14,836 nucleotides of DNA from the NCBI GenBank assembly GCA_013824905.1, contig PNOO01000036.1:1-14836 (forward strand), read 5' to 3'. The notes beneath the pieces are model-generated. The model searched no databases, was not told where the DNA came from, and was given only the letters and a program-made list of their open reading frames with translations. Positions within the stretch are counted from its first letter, which is position 1, and each line of letters opens with the position of its first letter. The DNA is from Syntrophus sp. (in: bacteria) (lineage in GTDB: Bacteria; Desulfobacterota; Syntrophia; Syntrophales; UBA5619). Below, piece after piece: positions 1 to 5,714 of this stretch. Position numbers and translations under genes: made by a program.

Positions 1-388
1 CGGGGTAGCCGTTCCAGAGGTCGTCCTCCTTGAACGGCACCGCGGTGAACTTTGGATAGGCGCAGATCGTCCCGAGAGCAACGAACTTGCTTATTTTTCG
101 CAGGTAAGCCTCGTGGAGAAGCGGGACCCCCATCATGATGTTCTCGTAAAAGAGGGAACCGGGGTTCTCCTGGTTGAAGCCTATGCCGCCGACCTTCGCG
201 GCAAGGTGAATGACGACGTCGGGCCGCTGTTCATCATAGAGCCGGCGGATATCTTCCGGGCGGATCAGATTGTAATCGGGCAGATCGGCGACGACGAGGT
301 GGTCATAGCCGCGCTTCTCAAAGGTTTTGATGAGATGTTTCCCCAGGAAACCTCTGCCGCCGGTGATTGTGATGCGTTTATGCTTCAT
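1..388 (-). CDS. fcl: GDP-L-fucose synthase, N-terminal part (cut by window edge)
   Basis: The first 129 codons of an NAD(P)-binding epimerase/reductase of the short-chain dehydrogenase superfamily; the rest lies beyond position 1. The Rossmann glycine motif TGGRGFLG is at residues 9-16, followed by HLAAKVGGI and by GTICAYPK, the counterpart of the catalytic Ser/Thr segment of GDP-fucose synthases (WcaG/Fcl). Family knowledge: the enzyme epimerises and reduces GDP-4-keto-6-deoxy-mannose to GDP-L-fucose in the cytoplasm, for cell-surface polysaccharide. It starts only 5 bp after the gmd stop codon, so the two are surely one transcript and catalyse consecutive steps. The ATG at 386-388 is the first Met before the glycine motif. 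A related NAD-dependent epimerase is the only serious alternative; the gmd neighbour argues for fcl. Confidence 0.88.
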   Translation of the reverse strand, partial: MKHKRITITGGRGFLGKHLIKTFEKRGYDHLVVADLPDYNLIRPEDIRRLYDEQRPDVVIHLAAKVGGIGFNQENPGSLFYENIMMGVPLLHEAYLRKISKFVALGTICAYPKFTAVPFKEDDLWNGYP

Positions 389-393
389 ATCTC

Positions 394-1422
394 TCAGACC
401 ATTCGGCGGTTGCCGCTGTCGTAACCGGCGTCGACGAGGGTCTTCTCCTTTTTTGCGATCTCCAGATCCGCCGCAACCATCATGTCGATGAGATCCTCGA
501 AGCCCACCTTCGGCTGCCAGCCGAGGACCCTGCGGGCTTTTTCCGCATCACCCAAAAGGACATCCACTTCCGTGGGACGGAAATACCTGGGATCGATCGC
601 CACGTGCTTCTGATAGTCGAGATCGAGTTTGGCGAAGACCTTTTCGGCAAATTCACGGACCGAATGGGTCTCGCCGGTGGCGATCACATAATCGTCGGGA
701 CAGTCCTGCTGGAGGATGAGCCACATCGCCTCGACGTAATCCCCGGCGAAGCCCCAGTCTCGCTTCGCCTCGAGGTTCCCGAGGTAGAGCTTCTCCTGGA
801 GGCCGATCTTGATTCGGGCGGCGGCGCGGGTGATCTTCCGAGTGACGAAGGTCTCGCCGCGGCGGGGGGATTCATGGTTGAAAAGGATGCCGTTCGCCGC
901 AAAGAGCGCGTACGCGTCTCGGTAATTGCGGACGACGTAATAGGCGTAAACCTTGGCGGCTGCGTAAGGGCTCTGTGGCTGGAAGGGGGTCGCCTCACCC
1001 TGGGGGGGAGGCGCCGCGCCGAACATCTCACTGGAGGAAGCCTGGTAGAAGCGGGCTTTGACTCCCGTCTTCCGTATCGCCTCGAGGAGGCGGATCGTCC
1101 CCAGGCCGGTCACGTCGCCGGTGTATTCGGGCATATCGAAGCTCACCCGGACATGGCTCTGGGCGCCAAGGTGGTAGATTTCTTCCGGCCGGATCTCCTG
1201 GAGGAGGTCGGTGAGCTGACCGGATACGCACAAGTCGCCATAGTGGAGATAAACCCGTGCCTTAGGATCGTGGAAATCTTTGTAAAGATGGTCGATCCGG
1301 TCCGTGTTGAAGGTGCTGGCCCTGCGGATGAGCCCGTGGATCTCGTAACCTTTCGCGAGCAGGAATTCGGCTAGATACGATCCGTCCTGGCCGGTGATGC
1401 CTGTAATAAGTGCTTTTTTCAT
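394..1422 (-). CDS. gmd: GDP-mannose 4,6-dehydratase
   Basis: A complete 342-residue short-chain dehydrogenase-type sugar nucleotide dehydratase, a normal length for the family. The NADP-binding motif TGITGQDG spans residues 7-14. The active-site set is complete: SSSE at 129-132 and YxxxK at Tyr153/Lys157. The family segment NHESPRRGE is at 182-190. Known reaction: GDP-D-mannose to GDP-4-keto-6-deoxy-D-mannose, the committed step to GDP-L-fucose, GDP-rhamnose or GDP-perosamine. The next gene is fucose-synthase-like, so L-fucose is the likely product. An AGAGG ribosome site lies 5 nt before the ATG, and a promoter candidate lies at 1455-1484, which would make gmd the first gene of its operon. 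Confidence 0.96.
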   Translation of the reverse strand: MKKALITGITGQDGSYLAEFLLAKGYEIHGLIRRASTFNTDRIDHLYKDFHDPKARVYLHYGDLCVSGQLTDLLQEIRPEEIYHLGAQSHVRVSFDMPEYTGDVTGLGTIRLLEAIRKTGVKARFYQASSSEMFGAAPPPQGEATPFQPQSPYAAAKVYAYYVVRNYRDAYALFAANGILFNHESPRRGETFVTRKITRAAARIKIGLQEKLYLGNLEAKRDWGFAGDYVEAMWLILQQDCPDDYVIATGETHSVREFAEKVFAKLDLDYQKHVAIDPRYFRPTEVDVLLGDAEKARRVLGWQPKVGFEDLIDMMVAADLEIAKKEKTLVDAGYDSGNRRMV

Positions 1423-1454
1423 TTATACCTCTTTGATTTTTTATGTATGTGTCT

Positions 1455-1484
1455 ATCATAACGAGACGATAATGACAATCGCAA
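1455..1484 (-). promoter_or_regulatory. Candidate sigma70-type promoter for gmd-fcl
   Basis: On the minus strand TTGCGA (1479-1484) and TATGAT (1455-1460) are separated by 18 bp. The -10 element matches 5 of 6 consensus bases and the -35 four of six. Transcription would start near 1448, about 25 nt before the gmd ATG. This is motif reading only. Confidence 0.42.
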
Positions 1485-1517
1485 CATAGCCTTTTTGTAT
1501 TGTCGGTTTTGAAACAT

Positions 1518-1541
1518 CTGCCGGGGGTAGCGCCCCAGCAG
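1518..1541 (-). terminator. GC-rich hairpin between mutM and gmd
   Basis: On the minus strand CTGCTGGGG pairs with CCCCGGCAG (nine pairs, one of them a U-G wobble) around a six-base loop. It lies about 75 bp past the mutM stop codon. There is no proper U-tract, only a weak T cluster further on, so intrinsic termination is uncertain. It could also be a structured mRNA 3' end. Confidence 0.3.
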
Positions 1542-1614
1542 GTCTTGTCCCGCGCCCTTATGAATGCCGGCTTGAGTCCTGCAACTCGATTTTCCAAAGG
1601 TCTTCAGCCTGCCG

Positions 1615-2472
1615 TCACTTCTGGCAGATCGGACAAAACCAGGTCCCCCGGCCGCCGATCTTCGTGCGCTGGATCATCCCGCCACAGCGGCGGCACGGTT
1701 TACCCTCCCGCGAGTAGACTTCCAGGTGGTTTTGATTCTCGCCGCTCATGCCGAAGAGGTCCCGCCAATCGGAGACCGTAGTCCCCCTGCATTCCACCGC
1801 CCGGGGGAGAACGGCAGCAGATGCCTTCTGCACCTTACGCCATTCGGCGTCGGACAGACTGCCCGCGTGCCGCCGCGGATCGATACCTGCGTGATAAAGG
1901 ATTTCACAGGCATAGATGTTTCCGATTCCGGCGACGAACCGCTGATCCATGAGAAAAGATTTCACCGGGAGCCGCCTCTTTTCGGCGGTCTTCTTAAGAT
2001 GGTGCGGTGGCAGCCCTTCCAGTGGATTCTCCACCAGTGCCGGTGCAGTCTCTGACGGTCGTACGCAGAAAGTGGCGAACCTCCGAGGATCAATCAGGAT
2101 CAGCCGTCCGGCGGCAAAAGAGATAACCAGACGTGTATACGGAGGGGCGGGCTCGCTACCGGTCTGCCAGAGGAGACGGCCGGTCATCCGGAGATGCAGG
2201 GCCGCCGTGAGGCGGTCGTCCGACGGTTTTTGCTTGATTTTTCCCCGACCCTTTTCCGGCCCGGAAATGCCGGGATCCTGGCTCCTTTTACCCATTTCGA
2301 TCCTGATGTATTTCCCCTGGCGGTATACCCTCTCGATCTTCCGTCCGTCCAACCCCTCATCCTCAGTCGTCCCCAGGCGGGGATCGAGGACTTCGACGGC
2401 AAGGATCTTCTCTCCCGGAAGGATCTCGTTCAACTGGCGGCAGAGGGTTTCGACTTCAGGCAATTCGGGCAT
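1615..2472 (-). CDS. mutM: Formamidopyrimidine-DNA glycosylase (Fpg/MutM)
   Basis: A base-excision repair enzyme that removes 8-oxoguanine and ring-opened purines and nicks the abasic site. The protein starts PELPEVET after Met; Pro2 is the Schiff-base nucleophile and Glu3 the catalytic acid. Two Met codons stand in tandem; I choose the second (2470-2472) because Pro must become N-terminal after Met removal, and AAGGA lies 6 nt upstream of it. Lys54, in RQGKYI, corresponds to E. coli Lys57. The helix-two-turn-helix segment GIGNIYACE and the C-terminal C2-C2 zinc finger with its Arg (GGRGT) are intact. Odd: roughly 28 charged residues (about 62-89) are inserted before the HLRMTGRLL strand, making the protein 285 residues against about 270 usual. 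Transcribed alone from the promoter at 2516-2543. Confidence 0.95.
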   Translation of the reverse strand: MPELPEVETLCRQLNEILPGEKILAVEVLDPRLGTTEDEGLDGRKIERVYRQGKYIRIEMGKRSQDPGISGPEKGRGKIKQKPSDDRLTAALHLRMTGRLLWQTGSEPAPPYTRLVISFAAGRLILIDPRRFATFCVRPSETAPALVENPLEGLPPHHLKKTAEKRRLPVKSFLMDQRFVAGIGNIYACEILYHAGIDPRRHAGSLSDAEWRKVQKASAAVLPRAVECRGTTVSDWRDLFGMSGENQNHLEVYSREGKPCRRCGGMIQRTKIGGRGTWFCPICQK

Positions 2473-2482
2473 CATCTATCCT

Positions 2483-2510
2483 TTGACAGTTTCATAAAAA
2501 AAGATATCAC
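2483..2510 (+). promoter_or_regulatory. Plus-strand promoter-like pair facing away from mutM
   Basis: TTGACA (2483-2488) and TATCAC (2505-2510; 4 of 6 consensus bases) are 16 bp apart, the spacer being A-rich. A start near 2517 would send transcription into the structured stretch ending at the 2642-2678 hairpin. It overlaps the mutM leader on the opposite strand. Confidence 0.3.
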
Positions 2511-2515
2511 TTCAC

Positions 2516-2543
2516 ATTCTACACGAGGGGGGGACCCTGTCAA
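2516..2543 (-). promoter_or_regulatory. Sigma70-type promoter for mutM
   Basis: On the minus strand a perfect TTGACA (2538-2543) is followed after 16 bp by TAGAAT (2516-2521), 5 of 6 to consensus. Predicted start near 2508 gives a leader of about 36 nt that contains the AAGGA ribosome site. The spacer carries a run of seven C. Confidence 0.62.
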
Positions 2544-2680
2544 CGGGAAATGCAACAGGGGATAGACGAATGACATTTCGGCCGAAGGGAGCAATCCTGA
2601 TGAAATGAGAGCCGGAAATAGGAAATTTCAGTTCTTGTTGGAAATACTACCGGAACTAGTGGTTCCGATAGTATTTTTAT
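2517..2680 (+). ncRNA. Possible small structured RNA (about 160 nt)
   Basis: Bounded by the promoter-like pair at 2483-2510 and the terminator hairpin at 2642-2678. Inside are stems CCCTGT/ACAGGG (2535-2540 with 2555-2560) and ATTTCGGC with GCCGGAAAT (2575-2582 with 2611-2619, one bulged base). The latter encloses a small AGGG/TCCT hairpin. No open reading frame of note. I do not recognise a known RNA family. It may equally be the leader of the 82-residue gene or nothing. Inference from structure alone. Confidence 0.22.
2642..2678 (+). terminator. Strong hairpin with T-run
   Basis: A 15-base stem (2642-2656 with 2662-2676), 14 of 15 positions paired on the plus strand, encloses a five-base loop and runs into TTTTT at 2674-2678. 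The one mismatch becomes a U-G wobble in a minus-strand transcript. The left arm begins AAA, so the stem resembles a bidirectional terminator, although no coding gene ends close to it on either strand. Confidence 0.5.
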
Positions 2681-2721
2681 CTGTTATATCAAAGTATTTC
2701 TCTTTATGTGCTTCTGTTTTA

Positions 2722-2752
2722 TTGCCAATATGACATATCTTTCTTCTATAAT
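2722..2752 (+). promoter_or_regulatory. Candidate promoter for the 82-residue gene
   Basis: A perfect TATAAT (2747-2752) stands 19 bp after TTGCCA (2722-2727). The spacing is longer than optimal. A start near 2759 would give a leader of about 110 nt before the ATG at 2868. Confidence 0.32.
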
Positions 2753-2867
2753 CGGAATCAAGAGTTCCTGTACGTTCGCGGTCATTATGATAAATCTTGC
2801 AAGTTAACAAGAGGTTATCATCATGGCATGGATCTTTCAATATTACAATAGAGAATGAAGGTGCGTT

Positions 2868-3116
2868 ATGGCTCTCAAAAAGGTTCAAAACACCACCCTG
2901 ACGGGAATCGTCATCCCGGCGGATTGGAACGACGACCAGGAAGTGATCACCGCTGCCCTGGCTACGGCAGACGAGAAAGAGTACCAGATAGGCGGAAACC
3001 GGAAGGGCAAAGAGCTCCTTGCGTTTCTCCAGCGTCAGTTGGAGGTGACCGGCACTCTGAGCAAGGATGACAAAGGCAGGCCGGTCATCACCGTCAGGCG
3101 GTATATTGTTAAATAA
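2868..3116 (+). CDS. Small conserved-looking protein of unknown function
   Basis: 82 residues, soluble, charged (many Lys, Asp, Glu), with no Cys, no signal peptide and no membrane segment. The order of features is a TGIVIPADWND strand/turn near 11-21, GGNRKGKELLAFLQRQL (a basic turn then helix) near 42-58, and a terminal VxVTGTL...GRPVITVRRY strand pair. Alternating beta-strands around one helix suggest a small beta-barrel, possibly OB-like, but that is a guess. I have an impression of similar short proteins in deltaproteobacteria but cannot name a family. The ATG follows GAAGG by 6 nt. It stands alone, with a terminator-like hairpin about 160 bp downstream at 3273-3299. Function unknown; that it is a real gene is likely from codon use and composition. 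Confidence 0.75.
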   Translation: MALKKVQNTTLTGIVIPADWNDDQEVITAALATADEKEYQIGGNRKGKELLAFLQRQLEVTGTLSKDDKGRPVITVRRYIVK

Positions 3117-3272
3117 ACAGGGCGATTACGGCCGGGTAGACTTTGCAAAATTATTTATTGACAGTCCGGGACAAAAGGAGTAGAGCGACGCTGAAAATCA
3201 ACGGGAATGAAGCGAGCGTGACATTCGCAGACAAAATACGGAGTTTGCAGCAGATTATACGGTTTCTACTTC

Positions 3273-3299
3273 AAAAGAGAGGCAGTGTCCTCTCTTTTT
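3273..3299 (+). terminator. Intrinsic terminator or attenuator before the aminomutase gene
   Basis: AAAAGAGAGG (3273-3282) pairs perfectly with CCTCTCTTTT (3289-3298) around a six-base loop; five T (3295-3299) follow. It can end transcription of the 82-residue gene. Because it also lies 78 bp before the aminomutase ATG with no good promoter visible after it, it could act as an attenuator of that operon. Confidence 0.62.
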
Positions 3300-3319
3300 G
3301 ATGTTTAGCGAGAGGCAGC

Positions 3320-3345
3320 GTCACCCTGAGCCCATCAAAGGGTGA
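3320..3345. repeat. Palindromic extragenic repeat-like element
   Basis: TCACCCT (3321-3327) and AGGGTGA (3339-3345) frame GAGCCCATCAA. The unit resembles the widespread palindromic repeat of the form CACCCTGAGC..GTCGAAGGGTG found between genes in many bacteria, here with changed loop bases. Only one copy is in the window, so its repeat status rests on resemblance. Confidence 0.4.
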
Positions 3346-3376
3346 ACATAAAAAAATTTTTAGGAGGCATTAACAG

Positions 3377-4681
3377 ATGGAAAGTGAGACTCTTTTTGTG
3401 GAGGAGGCGGAGCCTCCAGGTAGGTTGACCGACATAGTCGGTCCAAACCAATATAGTGATTTTGGTACGTCCCTGAACACCTTTTACACACCCGCCGCGG
3501 CACCGGCCAGATCGGTTTCCAGGCCGGCTGTTTCAAACGATAGCCGGGCGCGGGCCTTCCGGAAGCGTTTCTTCCCGAACACTACCCTAAAGGAATGGCA
3601 AGATTGGCACTGGCAGCTCCGCAACCGCGTCCGCGATGTGGAGACTCTGGGGAGGATGATCCATCTGTCGGAGGATGAGCGGCATGCGATGAGCGGCCAA
3701 GCAAGCTCTCTCCCGCTGGCGATTACCCCCTACTATGCGAGTCTCCTCGATCCGTGGAATCCGCGGCAGGCGCTGCGCCGGACGGTCGTACCTACGGTAC
3801 ACGAGCACTTCCGGAGCAGCGGTGAGGCGGACGATCCGCTCCACGAGGATGAGGACAGCCCGGTTCCCGGGATTGTCCACCGCTACCCCGACCGTGTTTT
3901 GTTTCTGGTGACGGGGAACTGCTCGACCTACTGCCGCTACTGCACACGTTCCCGGATGGTCGGACATCAGGGCAACCACTGCCTGAATACCGAACAGTGG
4001 GAAAAAGGGATCTCTTACATCGCGGAACACCCGGAGGTGAGGGACGTCCTCCTCTCCGGGGGCGATCCGCTGACACTGGGCGACGAACAGCTGGAATGGC
4101 TCCTCGCGCACCTGCGACGGATACCCCACGTGGAATTGATCCGGATAGGAACCAAAGCGCCGGTCGTCCTCCCCCAGCGGATCACGCCCGGGCTGGTAAA
4201 GATGCTCAAACGCTATCACCCTCTCTGGATCAGCATCCATGCGGCCCATCCGGACGAGCTGACGCAGGATGCCGCCCGCGCCTGTATACGCCTGGCCGAT
4301 GCGGGGATACCGCTCGGGAGTCAGACGGTGCTCCTGTCCGGGATCAACGACGATGTCGAGACGATGAAGCGTCTCGTCCAAGGCCTGCTGAAGATCAGGG
4401 TCAAGCCCTACTACCTCTACCAGTGCGATCCGATTCCCGGCTCGTCCCATTTCCGGACCCCGGTCGCGAAGGGCTTGGAGATGATCCGCGGACTCAGGGG
4501 ATTCACCACCGGCTATGCAGTGCCGACCTACGTCATCGACGCCCCCGGCGGCGGCGGCAAGATCCCGCTTTTACCGGAATACGTCGTAGGACAGGATAAC
4601 GGCGACCTCCTCCTCCGGAATTACGAAGGACAGGTCTTTCGCTACCCCGACTGCCCGTCCGAAGAGGGAGTTATCCACTGA
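3377..4681 (+). CDS. kamA: Lysine 2,3-aminomutase family radical SAM enzyme
   Basis: 434 residues. A radical-SAM, PLP-dependent aminomutase converting L-lysine to beta-lysine (3,6-diaminohexanoate) is the best reading. The cluster motif CxxxCxxC is Cys182, Cys186, Cys189. The PLP lysine is Lys395 in PGGGGK. Asp351 (YQCD) and Asp388 (VIDAP) match the two Asp that hold the lysine side-chain amine in the Clostridium subterminale enzyme (Asp293, Asp330), which favours lysine over glutamate as substrate. Odd: about 58 extra N-terminal residues, Pro/Ala-rich and probably disordered. The C-terminal tail is about 40 residues short, so the family's inter-subunit zinc cysteines are missing. AGGAGG lies 9 nt before the ATG. 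It heads a same-strand run with two ATP-grasp ligases and a GNAT gene. EF-P-modifying EpmB is less likely, as no EpmA or EF-P gene is nearby. Confidence 0.9.
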   Translation: MESETLFVEEAEPPGRLTDIVGPNQYSDFGTSLNTFYTPAAAPARSVSRPAVSNDSRARAFRKRFFPNTTLKEWQDWHWQLRNRVRDVETLGRMIHLSEDERHAMSGQASSLPLAITPYYASLLDPWNPRQALRRTVVPTVHEHFRSSGEADDPLHEDEDSPVPGIVHRYPDRVLFLVTGNCSTYCRYCTRSRMVGHQGNHCLNTEQWEKGISYIAEHPEVRDVLLSGGDPLTLGDEQLEWLLAHLRRIPHVELIRIGTKAPVVLPQRITPGLVKMLKRYHPLWISIHAAHPDELTQDAARACIRLADAGIPLGSQTVLLSGINDDVETMKRLVQGLLKIRVKPYYLYQCDPIPGSSHFRTPVAKGLEMIRGLRGFTTGYAVPTYVIDAPGGGGKIPLLPEYVVGQDNGDLLLRNYEGQVFRYPDCPSEEGVIH

Positions 4682-4730
4682 TCATCCGAAGCCTCTTGTT
4701 CCCTTACGGGGTAATGATAAGGACAAAGCG

Positions 4731-5714
4731 GTGAAAATCGGCATGACCTATGACCTTCGGGACGATTACCTGGCCGAAGGTTATGGAGAGGAAGAGACAG
4801 CGGAATTCGACCATCCGGCGACGATCGCGGCGATCGAGGCCGCCCTGCGCAGCCTCGGGTACGAAGCGGAAAGGATCGGCCACATCCGGGCGCTCGCAAA
4901 GCGGCTGGTCGCCGGTGATCGGTGGGATCTCGTCTTCAACATTGCGGAGGGGCTCCGGGGATTTGGCCGCGAGGCGCAGGTTCCGGCATTGCTCGACGCC
5001 TATGGTATTCCCTATACCTTTTCCGATCCGATGGTTTTATCTCTCACGCTCCACAAGGGGATGACGAAGCGGGTGATCCGCGACCTCGGGATACCGACCC
5101 CGGATTTCGCCGTGGTCGAATCGCCTGAGGAGATCGCCGGTGTGGAGTTGACTTTTCCCCTCTTCGCCAAACCTGTCGCAGAGGGAACGGGTAAAGGGGT
5201 GACCGCCGCCTCGAAGATCGCCGACCGGGCGGAGCTTGAACATGTCTGCCGTTCGATTCTGGAAACGTTCCACCAGCCGGTTCTCATCGAGACATTTCTC
5301 CCCGGGCGGGAATTTACCGTCGGGATCATCGGGACCGGTGCGGAGGCATTTGTCCCGGGCATACTGGAGGTCCACCTGACCGAGAAGGCCGAAAAAGAGG
5401 TCTACTCGTACATCAACAAGGAAGACTGGCATGGCCGGATTGAGTACCGCCTCGCTTCGGACGCCATGGCGCAGTTGGCGGGAAAGACGGCGCTCGCCGC
5501 CTGGCGGGGCCTCGGCTGCACCGACGGGGGACGGGTCGACCTGCGCGCCGATGCCAATGGGATGCCCCACTTCATGGAGGTGAATCCCTTAGCCGGACTC
5601 CGACCCGATCATTCGGACCTCCCGATCCTCTGCGAACTCGCCGGTATGCCTTACCGGGAACTGATTGCCGGGATCATGAAATCCGCCCTGAAGCGCATCC
5701 GGACTGCATCATGA
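4731..5714 (+). CDS. D-Ala-D-Ala ligase-like ATP-grasp enzyme, copy 1
   Basis: 327 residues, cytoplasmic, with ATP-grasp carboxylate-amine ligase architecture close to Ddl. An N-terminal Rossmann-like lobe ends in FNIAEG (69-74) and the ALLDAYGIPYT segment. KPVAEGTGKG (147-156) is the ATP-binding loop region. IETFLPGREFT (186-196) precedes the catalytic lobe with Arg268-Val-Asp270 and Glu283-Val-Asn285, the Arg and Mg2+ ligands of Ddl. It therefore looks active. It starts with GTG at 4731, supported by AAGGA 7 nt upstream, 49 bp after kamA. Its place behind a lysine aminomutase, next to a paralogue and away from any peptidoglycan genes, suggests it ligates a beta-amino acid rather than making cell-wall D-Ala-D-Ala. 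Databases would probably call it Ddl; substrate unknown. Confidence 0.85.
   Translation: MKIGMTYDLRDDYLAEGYGEEETAEFDHPATIAAIEAALRSLGYEAERIGHIRALAKRLVAGDRWDLVFNIAEGLRGFGREAQVPALLDAYGIPYTFSDPMVLSLTLHKGMTKRVIRDLGIPTPDFAVVESPEEIAGVELTFPLFAKPVAEGTGKGVTAASKIADRAELEHVCRSILETFHQPVLIETFLPGREFTVGIIGTGAEAFVPGILEVHLTEKAEKEVYSYINKEDWHGRIEYRLASDAMAQLAGKTALAAWRGLGCTDGGRVDLRADANGMPHFMEVNPLAGLRPDHSDLPILCELAGMPYRELIAGIMKSALKRIRTAS

Larger units (their letters stand above)
2473..2867. other. Intergenic region with opposed promoters and a hairpin
   Basis: No convincing gene. The left part holds the mutM promoter (minus) and a plus-strand promoter-like pair at 2483-2510. The middle holds several inverted repeats ending in a strong hairpin with T-run at 2642-2678. 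The right part (about 2680-2866) is clearly AT-richer than the neighbouring genes and holds a TATAAT element at 2747-2752 that may serve the 82-residue gene. Confidence 0.6.

Noticed and set aside
604..1374. 256-codon plus-strand open frame opposite gmd
   Set aside because: It is fully antisense to a gene with all catalytic motifs; long open frames opposite GC-rich genes are common.
1500..1614. Possible repeat or gene remnant between mutM and gmd
   Set aside because: A frame exists across it but nothing recognisable; only the hairpin at 1518-1541 is supported.
2577..2612. Resemblance of GCCGAAGGGAGCAA to the core of glycine riboswitches
   Set aside because: The other conserved blocks, such as the CTCAGG segment, are absent and no glycine gene follows.
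2628..2888. 86-codon minus-strand open frame in the AT-rich gap
   Set aside because: It runs into the start of the 82-residue gene on the other strand, spans the terminator hairpin, and has low-complexity Ser/Asn/Lys content without a family pattern.
3191..3301. 36-codon frame from a CTG after AAGGAG, ending inside the terminator hairpin
   Set aside because: It needs a CTG start and its 3' end is the terminator stem; the protein-like look (KINGNEASVTF) is probably chance, though a small peptide cannot be excluded.
3117..3376. Lysine riboswitch ahead of the lysine aminomutase gene
   Set aside because: I could not find the conserved L-box blocks in this leader; only the terminator hairpin is clear.
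3587..4450. 287-codon minus-strand open frame opposite kamA
   Set aside because: Antisense to the radical-SAM gene, with no recognisable domain and no ribosome site support.
3377..4681. EpmB-type enzyme for elongation factor P modification
   Set aside because: No epmA or efp nearby, and the protein is longer than EpmB and carries the free-lysine recognition Asp pair; not fully excluded.
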